This document shows, piece after piece, positions 43,366 to 51,419 of a stretch of 64,000 nucleotides of DNA (within the stretch, counting starts at the first letter, position 1; every line of letters begins with the position of its first letter). The notes under the pieces were generated by a model that saw only the letters and a program-made list of their open reading frames with translations, was not told where the DNA came from and searched no databases. The position numbers and the translations under genes were made by a program. Source of the stretch: Nitrososphaerota archaeon (GTDB taxonomy: Archaea; Thermoproteota; Nitrososphaeria; Nitrososphaerales; Gagatemarchaeaceae); contig JAGWHB010000003.1 in assembly GCA_028867035.1 (NCBI GenBank), forward strand, positions 353,005 through 417,004, in the 5' to 3' direction.

Positions 43366-44007
43366 ATGGTCCAGGTCCTCCCGCTCCTGGCGGCCGCAGC
43401 CGTTGTGGGCATCCTGCACATGTCTGCTCCGGACCACTGGGTGACGCTCTGCATACTTGCACAGAGGTCGGCCTGGTCCAGGTCTCGCCTTGCGTGGCTC
43501 GGTGTAGTGACTGCGGGGGGCCATGTCCTGCTCTCGATCCTGCTCGGCTTCGGCATCGTCTTCCTCGGGTTGATCTTCTCCGCGGGATTTGCCTATTACA
43601 TCACCGCCCTGACCGGGGCAGTCATGGTCGTCGTAGGCCTGGGCTACGGCGTGAAGACTCTGCTTGCAAAGGGGGCCGAAGACTACGACAATGAGGCCCA
43701 ACAGGAGATTGGGAAGGCCAAGACTTCAGGCAGGGGGGTGGCCTACTTCGTAGTCCTCGGAGGAGCCCTGTCTCCTGACCTCAGCATACTCCCTGTGTTC
43801 CTGCTCGCTTCGCAGGCGGCCATTTCACTCGTCTACGACACCGCCATCGTCTTCGCGTCTGCTTCCATCCTTTCCCTGCTTGTGCTCGTTCTGGCGGGCT
43901 CCAAGGGTGTCGCCAAGGCTCTGTCCCGCGCCCCTGCGAAATACAACGACTCCCTTGTGGGTTTCGTGATAGCGGCAGTCGGTTTCTACGTCCTGATTTT
44001 CGGATAG
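43366..44007 (+). CDS. NicO/UreH-like membrane metal transporter candidate
   Basis: A 213-residue membrane protein with about six helices. The first helix has GILHMSAPDHWVTL, which resembles the His/Asp-rich motif of nickel/cobalt NicO-UreH transporters (HxxxxDH), and the third part has LGGALSPDLSILPVF. The soluble loop is acidic (GAEDYDNEAQQE). The start ATG 43366 sits 26-28 bases after CTTAAACC (43335-43342). The metal is unknown. It stands next to HpaB, whose partner HpaD needs iron or manganese; a link is only a guess. Confidence 0.62.
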   Translation: MVQVLPLLAAAAVVGILHMSAPDHWVTLCILAQRSAWSRSRLAWLGVVTAGGHVLLSILLGFGIVFLGLIFSAGFAYYITALTGAVMVVVGLGYGVKTLLAKGAEDYDNEAQQEIGKAKTSGRGVAYFVVLGGALSPDLSILPVFLLASQAAISLVYDTAIVFASASILSLLVLVLAGSKGVAKALSRAPAKYNDSLVGFVIAAVGFYVLIFG

Positions 44008-44021
44008 CGAGCCCTCGGGGG

Positions 44022-44942
44022 TTATCGGGCCCCTCGTCCCAACGGCATGTCCTTCAATACCGGGTTGACGAGTCTCCCTATTCCCTCGATCTCCAGCTCG
44101 AGCGTCCCGTCCATACGCGGCAGTACGTACTCGGTCGGGTCCAGGCTTCCGAGTGCCTCCCTCGTCCACCCGACGCTCCCACACGACACGATGTCCCCTG
44201 GCTCCAGGGAGAGGAATCCTGAGACGTACGAAGCGATCTTCGCCGGGCTGAACAGGTACTCAGACGTCGACCCCTCCTGCACCAGTCTGCCATCGAACTC
44301 CGTCGTCATCCGGAGGTCGGACCAACGGTCACTCTCGTCTGGCGTGACTATCCAGGGACCCATGGGGCAGAAAGCGTCATGGTTCTTGGAACGGAAGAGC
44401 GGGCCCCTCATCGTCGACCTCCTAATCTCGCCGGTCGTCCTGTCCCTCCTGTAAGCTTCGTAGGCGTCCTCCCGCGAATCCTGTGGAGCGGTCAAGTCGT
44501 TGAGGACCGTGTAGCCGAAGATAGACGATTGAGCCTCCTCTTCGGTGGCCCTCGAAATCTTCCTACCTACTACGGCAGCCAGCTCCACTTCCGGCCTCAA
44601 GCCTCCGATAGGAGCGAGAATCTTCTCCCGGGGACCGACGACGGTGCTGGGCGCCTTCATGTCCAGCCTTGGCCTATCAAGGTGGATGTCTTTCCCCCCG
44701 AGCATGGCTTGGGTGTTGACAATGGTCGCGATTATCTTCCCGGGCCTCCTGATGGGAGCCAGCAGCTCAGACTTGCCCAGGTCGATTCCGTCCCCCTCGA
44801 TCTCAACTTCCGCCTTCGTCCTGCCCGACTCGATCATTTCGAGCAGGGCGGCCTGACCCTTCACTCCATATACCTTGGACCCTTCGACCACGCCAGTTCT
44901 CTGCCTTCCATCCCTTGGCGTCTTGAAGGTGCAGAAACGCAT
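44022..44942 (-). CDS. Fumarylacetoacetate hydrolase-family protein (HpaG-like)
   Basis: A 306-residue protein of the FAH fold, which hydrolyses or decarboxylates oxo-acids produced by aromatic ring cleavage. Key metal ligand pattern RPEVELAAVVGR and the region GYTVLNDLTAPQDS match the family. ATG 44942 lies 27-28 bases after the symmetric CTTTTTTAC element (44966-44974), while the frame extends to 45056 over the divergent gene. Members include 5-oxopent-3-ene-1,2,5-tricarboxylate decarboxylase (HpaG), which would fit this neighbourhood; specific activity is not proven. Confidence 0.8.
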   Translation of the reverse strand: MRFCTFKTPRDGRQRTGVVEGSKVYGVKGQAALLEMIESGRTKAEVEIEGDGIDLGKSELLAPIRRPGKIIATIVNTQAMLGGKDIHLDRPRLDMKAPSTVVGPREKILAPIGGLRPEVELAAVVGRKISRATEEEAQSSIFGYTVLNDLTAPQDSREDAYEAYRRDRTTGEIRRSTMRGPLFRSKNHDAFCPMGPWIVTPDESDRWSDLRMTTEFDGRLVQEGSTSEYLFSPAKIASYVSGFLSLEPGDIVSCGSVGWTREALGSLDPTEYVLPRMDGTLELEIEGIGRLVNPVLKDMPLGRGAR

Positions 44943-44965
44943 CAGACACTCGGACCCGCCCAACC

Positions 44966-44974
44966 CTTTTTTAC
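44966..44974. promoter_or_regulatory. Shared T-tract promoter, FAH-family and ADC-like genes
   Basis: CTTTTTTAC (plus strand) and its complement GTAAAAAAG sit 24-28 bases from GTG 44994/ATG 44997 (plus) and ATG 44942 (minus). No other TATA-like element is in this 54-base gap. Confidence 0.45.
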
Positions 44975-44996
44975 CTTTGGCGGAGTCGTCCCCGTG

Positions 44997-45743
44997 ATGC
45001 TCGACCACCCGTTGGTCCCGGGACCCACCTCGGCCGTAGAGAAGGGACCCTGGCACTACGGGGCCGACTATGTCACAGTCTACTTCCGCGGGGACCCTTC
45101 CTCTCTGAAGGAGTTGATCCCACGCCCGTTCGTTGTGGACGACGGGAGCTGTGTCGCCTACGTCTGCGAGATCATCTCCGTCGGCGATGGCGGGGCGGAC
45201 ATGGTGGCAACGCGGCCCGACAGGACGTTGTACCAGGAAGCGGCGGTGGGAGTGGGGTGCAGCGTCGGTGAGAAGAAGGGAGTCTTCTACCCTGTCATGT
45301 GGGTCACGACCGAGTGGTCTCTTCTAAGAGGGCTGCTCAACGGCTACCAGAAACGCCTGGCTGACAGGATCTCCATGACGAAACTCCATCCCCTGAACCC
45401 CGGACTCGGGCCCCTCTCTCCGGGGATGAGATTCGGCGGATTCTGCGTCAAGGGGAACGAGACCACCCTTTCTGTCGGGGTCAAGGTCCTGAAGCAAGGG
45501 ACTCCCGGCCACCTGCCGGCCTTCGGGGCCACCTTTGGAATGAGACGATTCCCGAGGACGGACGACTCCCAAGGGGCAGTCGACGAGCCGGTGGAGATCC
45601 TGAAATCGAACTCCCGAGTCTCCGACGTCTGGACTGGCACGGGCTCGATCCAGACCACACTGGAAGTCGGAAGGGTGGAACAAGTCTCGGGCGCGGTATA
45701 CCGGAGCGGATTCACTATTTCGGGCTCGAAGACCATCCGCTGA
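44997..45743 (+). CDS. Acetoacetate decarboxylase-fold protein
   Basis: A 248-residue protein of the acetoacetate-decarboxylase superfamily. The N-terminal YFRGDPSSLKELIPRPF and the middle WSLLRGLLNGYQKRLA-D-RISM are recognisable; the ADC Schiff-base Lys sits in a similar GYPKK context, here GYQKR. ADC relatives can be decarboxylases or aldolases/cyclases on other oxo acids, so the reaction is open. ATG 44997 or GTG 44994 follows the shared TATA element 44966-44974 by 24-27 bases. Between the FAH-family and aldehyde dehydrogenase genes it may act on a ring-cleavage product. Confidence 0.75.
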   Translation: MLDHPLVPGPTSAVEKGPWHYGADYVTVYFRGDPSSLKELIPRPFVVDDGSCVAYVCEIISVGDGGADMVATRPDRTLYQEAAVGVGCSVGEKKGVFYPVMWVTTEWSLLRGLLNGYQKRLADRISMTKLHPLNPGLGPLSPGMRFGGFCVKGNETTLSVGVKVLKQGTPGHLPAFGATFGMRRFPRTDDSQGAVDEPVEILKSNSRVSDVWTGTGSIQTTLEVGRVEQVSGAVYRSGFTISGSKTIR

Positions 45744-45773
45744 CCGATGCCGTTTTCCCCTCGGGGTATCAAC

Positions 45774-45781
45774 TTTATATC
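45774..45781 (+). promoter_or_regulatory. TATA box of the HpaE-type aldehyde dehydrogenase
   Basis: TTTATATC, centred about 29 bases before TTG 45806, giving a leader of only a few bases. Confidence 0.6.
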
Positions 45782-45805
45782 AACAACCAGACGCAACGGA
45801 TTCGG

Positions 45806-47293
45806 TTGCAGACGAGCTACGAAGTACGGACCTATTCTAACTACATAGGCGGCAAATGGGTCGACACCAAGGGGGGGACCATCGAAGGCAAGAACCCTGC
45901 TTCGGGAGAGCTTGTCACCAAGGCGGCGAAGTCGACCGCCGACGACGTAGCGTTCGCGGTGGAGGAAGCGAGGAAAGCCTTCGATTCAGGAGCGTGGAGT
46001 TCCAAGCGACCCTCAGAACGCGCGAAGTTCCTGCGCGACATCTCCGAGCTCATCCGTAGAGACATCGACGGCCTTACCCTGCTCCTCACGCTGGAAAACG
46101 GCAAGCCCCTCGCTGACGCCAAGGGGGAGCTGCTCAACGCAGCCAACGTCCTCGAGTATTACGCTTCCGCCGCCAGGCACATTGTGGGCAGGGTCCCACG
46201 GTACAGCGGCACAGACATCAGCCTGGTCGTCCACGAGCCCGTGGGCGTCTGCGGCCTCATCGTCCCATGGAATTCCCCAATCTCGCTGCTCTCATGGAAG
46301 CTGGGTCCTGCACTCGCGGCGGGATGCACGGTCGTCATCAAGCCTTCGAGCCACACCTCCGGCATCACAATGGAGCTTGTGAAACTCATCAGCACGATAG
46401 AGGGCCTGCCGGCGGGGGTGGTCAACGCTGTGACAGGCCCCGGAGACTCCGCGGGAGCCGAGCTCGTGAAGAGCGCCAAGGTGGACAAGGTCTCCTTCAC
46501 AGGGTCGACGGAGACCGGAAAGAGGGTAATGGAGATGGCCTCTGTGAACCTGAAGAAAATCAACCTCGAGTGCGGCGGCAAGTCGGCTAACATCATATTC
46601 GACGACGCGAACACTGAGGCCGCGCTCCGTGGGGCGATCTGGTCCATATTCCGGAGCGCCGGGCAGTCCTGCAACGCAGGCTCCCGACTCCTTGTCCAGG
46701 AGACCATTTACGGGCCCTTCATGAGGCGCTACCTGCAGGCAGCGTCAGCCATCAAGGTAGGCAACGGTGCCGACCCGGCCACAGAAATGGGACCAATAAT
46801 CTCGGAGGGACAGCTCAAACGGGTGCTCGGCTATATCCAGTCGGGGGTCGAGGAAGGGGCCCGACTCTCCCTGGGCGGCCGCAGGTTGATCGACGGGGAC
46901 TACGCCAAGGGCTTCTTCGTCCAGCCCACGGTGTTCGAAGAGGTCGAAAGGAGCATGAAGATATTCCGCGAGGAAATATTCGGGCCAGTGCTCTGCGTCC
47001 TTCCCTTCCGCGACGAGGAGGACGCCATATCGATAGCCAACGACACTAACTTCGGGCTGGCGGGGGACATCTGGTCGAAAAGCCTGACCAGGATCATGAA
47101 AGTCGCCCAGGGGACGAGGACCGGGACCCTCTGGGTCAACAGGCACCTTAACCCCGGTCCAGAAGTGCCCTTCGGAGGCTACAAACAGAGCGGCCTCGGC
47201 CGCGAGACGGGCATGGAGGGGCTGATGGAGTTCCTCCAGACAAAGCACATCTCGCTCCAGCTCAACGAGCCGTCAGAACGCGTCCGAAGGTAG
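45806..47293 (+). CDS. NAD(P)-dependent aldehyde dehydrogenase, HpaE candidate
   Basis: A 495-residue aldehyde dehydrogenase. Catalytic Cys is in GQSCNAGSR, general-base Glu in LECGGKS, and PWNSPISLLSWKLGPALAAGCT is typical. The TTG start is 29-32 bases after a good TTTATATC box (45774-45781). It lies next to the HpaBCD, FAH-like and ADC-like genes, so oxidation of the muconate semialdehyde made by HpaD (an HpaE role) is plausible. Sequence alone does not tell this from other aldehyde dehydrogenases. Confidence 0.88.
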   Translation: MQTSYEVRTYSNYIGGKWVDTKGGTIEGKNPASGELVTKAAKSTADDVAFAVEEARKAFDSGAWSSKRPSERAKFLRDISELIRRDIDGLTLLLTLENGKPLADAKGELLNAANVLEYYASAARHIVGRVPRYSGTDISLVVHEPVGVCGLIVPWNSPISLLSWKLGPALAAGCTVVIKPSSHTSGITMELVKLISTIEGLPAGVVNAVTGPGDSAGAELVKSAKVDKVSFTGSTETGKRVMEMASVNLKKINLECGGKSANIIFDDANTEAALRGAIWSIFRSAGQSCNAGSRLLVQETIYGPFMRRYLQAASAIKVGNGADPATEMGPIISEGQLKRVLGYIQSGVEEGARLSLGGRRLIDGDYAKGFFVQPTVFEEVERSMKIFREEIFGPVLCVLPFRDEEDAISIANDTNFGLAGDIWSKSLTRIMKVAQGTRTGTLWVNRHLNPGPEVPFGGYKQSGLGRETGMEGLMEFLQTKHISLQLNEPSERVRR

Positions 47294-47325
47294 CCTTACA
47301 GCGTTCTGGTTCCCGCAAACCAAGT

Positions 47326-48450
47326 TCAGCTGTTTCGGATTATCTGGACCCCTCGTCGTCCTAGCTCTGCCACAAGCTTGTCCACCTTCCTCCCGACCAG
47401 AGCGCTCTCGGGGGGCACGACCCCCTTGCCGCCTATCTCCCCTGAGCCGAGCATCTGGGTGACGATCGAGGCAGTGAAGGCCGTGGTCTTGCCCATGGAA
47501 GTGACCCCTGTCTTTTCGTCGTACCTGTCCACCATGTCGTAGACTACCTCTCCCTTCCTTCCCTTCGCGATGACCCTCATGACTGTCATGTCCTCCGGAT
47601 CCCCTTCGGCGAGCTTCTTGCCTAGGACTGCCCAGGACACTTCTAGTGGGGCCATCTCCGTCCCGCCAACTTTCAGCTTCTCCCTCGAGAAATAGCCAGA
47701 CTCCATCAGCAGATTCATCTTTTCAGCATGTCCCGGCCACCTGAGTGTCTTCTCGTCCAGCACCTTCATCCCCTTCATTGTATATACGAGGCTAGCCAGC
47801 CCGTCCGTGCAGAAAGCCTCAAGGCGCCCGACCGGTGAGGGGAACTCCACTTCCTCGACAGTCGAGAACGGCCGGACCTTGACGAGCTTACCGTCCCTCA
47901 CGACCCGGGCGTCCTCTATGTACTCTCTGAGCAGCCCGACAACCGAGAACACAAGCCTGTAGCCGAATGGCCTCTGAGGCTTCTGGGGGAGGCCCCCGAC
48001 GAGGATGTGCCCTTCATCCCCGCCGCCGAGCTCTCTGAGCGCATGGGCAAGGAGTATCCCGCCCAACCCTGGGGCCACTCCACAGCCCGGGATCAGAATC
48101 GCACCGGACTTCTTGGCGGGAGCGTCGAGGTCCATCTGCTCGTCCTCGAAGGCTATGTTCACCATCTTCGCCCCTGCTTCCACGGCCGCCAGGTCCGAGT
48201 GGTGCACGATCCCATGGGGGAGGGCCGACGCGGCGACGTCGAACCTCTTCAGGAACTTCACGACCTTGTTCCTCTCCTTGATGTCGATGACTTCGACCGA
48301 CAGTTTCTTCCCCGGGGTCCTCCTCTTGACCGCTTCCAGCCTCCTTTCATCGACGTCTGCCACGACCACTTCGTCGACATCCTCCGAGCGGGCCAGGTCC
48401 CAGCCGATGACAGAGCCCATCAGCCCAGAACCCAGAACCGCAGTCTTCAT
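47326..48450 (-). CDS. Saccharopine dehydrogenase-family oxidoreductase
   Basis: A 374-residue protein of the saccharopine reductase/lysine 6-dehydrogenase group. It starts with VLGSGLMGSVIGWDLA (Rossmann GxGxxG), followed by the acidic VVADVDERRLEAVKR. The middle has VVNIAFEDEQMDLDAPAKKSGAILIPGCGVAPGL-type features, including a helix for catalytic-domain closure. The ATG lies 25 bases after GTTAAAG (48472-48478), so it is leaderless. The substrate (lysine pathway or a keto acid) is unknown. Confidence 0.83.
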   Translation of the reverse strand: MKTAVLGSGLMGSVIGWDLARSEDVDEVVVADVDERRLEAVKRRTPGKKLSVEVIDIKERNKVVKFLKRFDVAASALPHGIVHHSDLAAVEAGAKMVNIAFEDEQMDLDAPAKKSGAILIPGCGVAPGLGGILLAHALRELGGGDEGHILVGGLPQKPQRPFGYRLVFSVVGLLREYIEDARVVRDGKLVKVRPFSTVEEVEFPSPVGRLEAFCTDGLASLVYTMKGMKVLDEKTLRWPGHAEKMNLLMESGYFSREKLKVGGTEMAPLEVSWAVLGKKLAEGDPEDMTVMRVIAKGRKGEVVYDMVDRYDEKTGVTSMGKTTAFTASIVTQMLGSGEIGGKGVVPPESALVGRKVDKLVAELGRRGVQIIRNS

Positions 48451-48526
48451 GGCCTGGCCCCCGACGCTGCCGTTAAAGAGTTGAGCGCCGACACATCTTA
48501 AGTAGAGGACTCGTTTCGGGCCTCAC

Positions 48527-49072
48527 ATGGACCTGAAGGATTCTCTGAACGGGCCTGTCTCCGCCTACGCCTCGCAGTCATATTCCCAGGTGACCGCTTC
48601 CGATTCTGTCGCCGAAGCCGCGAAGGCGATGAAAAAGGCGGGCGCAACCGAGGCGATCGTCGTGGGAGAAGGGAAGCCCATCGGCATAGTGACGGAACGG
48701 GACATCCTATACAAGGTCGTGGCCGAAGGGTCAGACCCGTCTTCGGTGACGGTCAGGGACGTGATGACCTCCCCCGTGGAGACGGTGGACGAGGGGTCCA
48801 AGGTCGGAGAAGCCATCGCCAAGATGTCGCGGCTCGGAGTAAGGAGACTGGGAGTGACCAAGGGCGGGAAGCTGGTCGGGATGATAACGCAGAAGGCAGT
48901 CGTCACCAGCGACCTCAAGAAGAGCGTACCCCTCCCAGAACTCGCCTCTCCCCACCAGTTCGCGTGCCCCTATTGCGGCGCCGCCATGAAGACGAAAGAG
49001 GAGCTCTCTAAGCACATTGACCAGGTCCACCTCGGGCTTGGGCTGCTAGAGGGGGACGCCAGCAAGTGGTAG
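48527..49072 (+). CDS. CBS-domain protein with C-terminal C2H2 zinc finger
   Basis: A 181-residue protein with two CBS motifs, residues about 12-60 and 75-130 (KPIGIVTERDILYKV and GVRRLGVTKGGKLVGMITQ), which bind adenine nucleotides. A C-terminal segment FACPYCGAAMKTKEELSKHIDQVH has the C2H2 zinc-finger pattern (C-x2-C-x12-H-x4-H). The start follows CTTAAGTAG (48497-48505) by 26 bases. The fusion suggests an energy-sensing protein that binds nucleic acid or a partner, which is inference. Confidence 0.86.
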   Translation: MDLKDSLNGPVSAYASQSYSQVTASDSVAEAAKAMKKAGATEAIVVGEGKPIGIVTERDILYKVVAEGSDPSSVTVRDVMTSPVETVDEGSKVGEAIAKMSRLGVRRLGVTKGGKLVGMITQKAVVTSDLKKSVPLPELASPHQFACPYCGAAMKTKEELSKHIDQVHLGLGLLEGDASKW

Positions 49073-49073
49073 T

Positions 49074-50432
49074 CTAGGCCGCAGAGAAGAGTTCCATCGT
49101 TTCGGCGATCCAGATCATCCCCTTCCGCAGGTCTTCGAGCTTCAGGTTCTCGTTTGGCGCGTGTATACCTCCATCCTCCGCGGACACTCCGATGTCCGCC
49201 GACGGCATGCTGTACCTCCTCGTGAAGAGGTAGAGGGGGCCCGTCCCCGGCGAACTCAGCTCGACCACCGGCTTCTTCCCGTAGACCTTCTCGGCGGCTT
49301 GAATGGCCGCCTGCGCGAACGGGTCCTTGTAGGAGGTCCTGGCTGCGGGCTCCATGCTCTCCAGCTGCATCTCCACATCGGCGAAACCGTTGTCGTCGAG
49401 GTACTTCCTCATCCTCTTCCACAGGTCGTCGGGGTCCTGGTCGGGGACAAGCCTGAAATCCATCTTCACGTGAATCTCCTTCGGGAGGACGGTCTTCCCG
49501 CCGGGGCCCTGGTACCCAGCCCAAATCCCAGCTATGTTCCCGGTCGGCCTCTGGACCAGCGCCTTCTTCGCCTGGTCGTCCCCAATCCCGCCGAGGAAAT
49601 TGCCCGCGCCGAAAGTCTTCTTGAACCCCGCGCCGTCGAAAGGCATCTCTTGGAGCACGCCCAGCTCATCCTCCGCCAGGGTCATCACTCCATCATACCA
49701 CCCCGGTACCAGGACTCTCTCGTTCTCGTCCTTCAGTAGGTTGAGCAGCCTCACCATCCTCCAGGGCGCGCTCGGGAGGACCGCCGCGTAACTGCTGTGG
49801 GCATCCTGGGAAAGTGATTTCAGCACGAACTCAACATAGATCATTCCCTTCACCCCTAGGGTCACCTTCGGCGTGCCTTTGGTGTCGACTGTCCCGTATT
49901 CCCACACCACCGCGTCGGCCTTGAACAGGTCGCTGTACTTCGAGACGTAGTCCCCCAGGTGCACGCTCCCCGACTCTTCTTCCCCCTCAAAGCAGAACTT
50001 CACACTGCACGGCAGTTCCCCCTCGGTCTTGAGATAGGACTCCACTATCTTCAGCCTCGAGACCAGCTCCCCCTTGTCATCGGAGACCCCCCTCCCGTAG
50101 ATTACGCCGTCGCGTATCTCAGGCTTGAACGGAGGAGACTTCCAGAGTTCGAGGGGCTCTTCCGGCTGGACGTCGTAGTGGTTGTAGAACATGATTGTCT
50201 TCTTGGACCTGGTCGACTTGATCTCCCCGTACACGAGCGGTGCAGCCGCATCTATCCTGAGGACCTTGGTCTCGGCTCCCGTGTCTCTGACCATCTTCTC
50301 GACCATGGCGGCGCACTCCTCGATCCCCTCCTTCCTGGCGGAGACGCTCGGCTGGGCAGACAGCTTCATCACCTCCTTCGCGAAGCTGTTCAGGTTGTCA
50401 TTCACATATTTCTCGAACTTTGGGCTGACCAT
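49074..50432 (-). CDS. M20-family metallopeptidase (dipeptidase-like)
   Basis: A 452-residue zinc peptidase with the classical pattern: His and Asp in NHYDVQP, Asp in GRGVSDDKGE, Glu pair in FEGEEESGS, and His near the end in GGIHAPNEN. The dimerisation domain lies about residues 190-320. This best fits cytosolic dipeptidases or other M20 peptidases. It starts at ATG 50432. Its 3' end lies 1 base from the CBS protein stop, convergent. Confidence 0.9.
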   Translation of the reverse strand: MVSPKFEKYVNDNLNSFAKEVMKLSAQPSVSARKEGIEECAAMVEKMVRDTGAETKVLRIDAAAPLVYGEIKSTRSKKTIMFYNHYDVQPEEPLELWKSPPFKPEIRDGVIYGRGVSDDKGELVSRLKIVESYLKTEGELPCSVKFCFEGEEESGSVHLGDYVSKYSDLFKADAVVWEYGTVDTKGTPKVTLGVKGMIYVEFVLKSLSQDAHSSYAAVLPSAPWRMVRLLNLLKDENERVLVPGWYDGVMTLAEDELGVLQEMPFDGAGFKKTFGAGNFLGGIGDDQAKKALVQRPTGNIAGIWAGYQGPGGKTVLPKEIHVKMDFRLVPDQDPDDLWKRMRKYLDDNGFADVEMQLESMEPAARTSYKDPFAQAAIQAAEKVYGKKPVVELSSPGTGPLYLFTRRYSMPSADIGVSAEDGGIHAPNENLKLEDLRKGMIWIAETMELFSAA

Positions 50433-50506
50433 TCTCCCTTCGTCTCATTGGGAGCCCCGGCTCCACGGGAATTAAAGGTTCGAGAGGCTGAGGAGAGCGC
50501 TCGGTG

Positions 50507-51190
50507 CTAACGGACTGTGACCTGGCCGGTCATCCATCCTGACGTTGACATAGCCCCCATCATCCCCATCGGTCCCGACCCGCAGGGAGTCTGGCAGAAC
50601 CAGCTGTAGGTCCCAGTCTGTGTCAGATAGAGATAGGCGACCTCGGTGTCCCCACCGACGACTGGGATGCTTATTCCAAGCTGAGGCATCGTGAAAGTGT
50701 GGGCTAGCATGGCCCCGGGCACTGCGGTGACGTTCTGGCCCCACTTGGCCATCATATCGGTACCTGAAGCCGAAGTCCCGTTGATCATGTACACGTTCCC
50801 ACCCACAGTACCGCTAACCTTCCCCATCTGGTCGGTGCTGCCTGTTGTGGGGGTGTCATAGGAGATTATCGTGAGTTGGATGCGCGTGTTCACTGGAAGT
50901 ATTATGTTGTCAGCTGGGGTCATCCCGTTCGGTCCCATCACGAAGAATCGGGGTTGCACCATGTTCGAACCCCAGGGCTCGTTCATTATCTCGGCAAGGG
51001 TCAACTGAAAGGTAGAGCTTGACTGTCCCGACCCGGTGGTTGAGGCTGGGTTCGCTGCGGTGCTCGGTATCACGTAATAGTATGCGAACGGGACCCAAAA
51101 GATAGCAATGGCGACGAACAGCACTGCCAAGCCCTTCAGGCTCGGGAGTCCTTGCCTCGTCAAGCCACCTGCACCTGAAGATAGAATCAT
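50507..51190 (-). CDS. Membrane-anchored cupredoxin with CuA-like motif
   Basis: A 227-residue protein with an N-terminal helix (about 20-42) and a cupredoxin domain facing outside. The near-C-terminal motif is WFCQTPCGSGPMGMMG. It resembles the CuA motif of cytochrome oxidase subunit II (C-x3-C-G-x-G-H-x2-M), but the His is Pro. An upstream His in LAHTFTM could be the other ligand. It may be a modified copper protein or electron carrier. The ATG at 51190 overlaps the stop of a 15-codon upstream frame (ATGA). A palindrome lies at its predicted transcript start. Confidence 0.76.
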   Translation of the reverse strand: MILSSGAGGLTRQGLPSLKGLAVLFVAIAIFWVPFAYYYVIPSTAANPASTTGSGQSSSTFQLTLAEIMNEPWGSNMVQPRFFVMGPNGMTPADNIILPVNTRIQLTIISYDTPTTGSTDQMGKVSGTVGGNVYMINGTSASGTDMMAKWGQNVTAVPGAMLAHTFTMPQLGISIPVVGGDTEVAYLYLTQTGTYSWFCQTPCGSGPMGMMGAMSTSGWMTGQVTVR

Positions 51191-51241
51191 CTGCTGGTGC
51201 CCCTACTCCTTTCCGTGTCTGCTTGGGTGTGCATCTTGACG

Positions 51242-51256
51242 CCCTAACGCCTTAGG
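51242..51256. promoter_or_regulatory. Same palindrome at the cupredoxin promoter
   Basis: CCCTAACGCCTTAGG differs from the porGD copy only at the centre of the 14-bp core (51243-51256). It lies between a TATA element (ATTTAAGC, 51263-51270) and the predicted start of the cupredoxin messenger, the typical place for repression. Confidence 0.55.
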
Positions 51257-51419
51257 TTTCTCATTTAAGCCCCCGAGACGATTATCAACCGTGAGAACGA
51301 GGCCCTCTTTTCAGGAAATAGGTTCAGTAGGCCTCGAGGCCAAGGAACCTTTGCATTTTCTTGGGCCCCCGAAGGCCTAGGGCGGCAGGCTCTTCCCTGA
51401 TGTAGGCGAGCTCTCTGGC

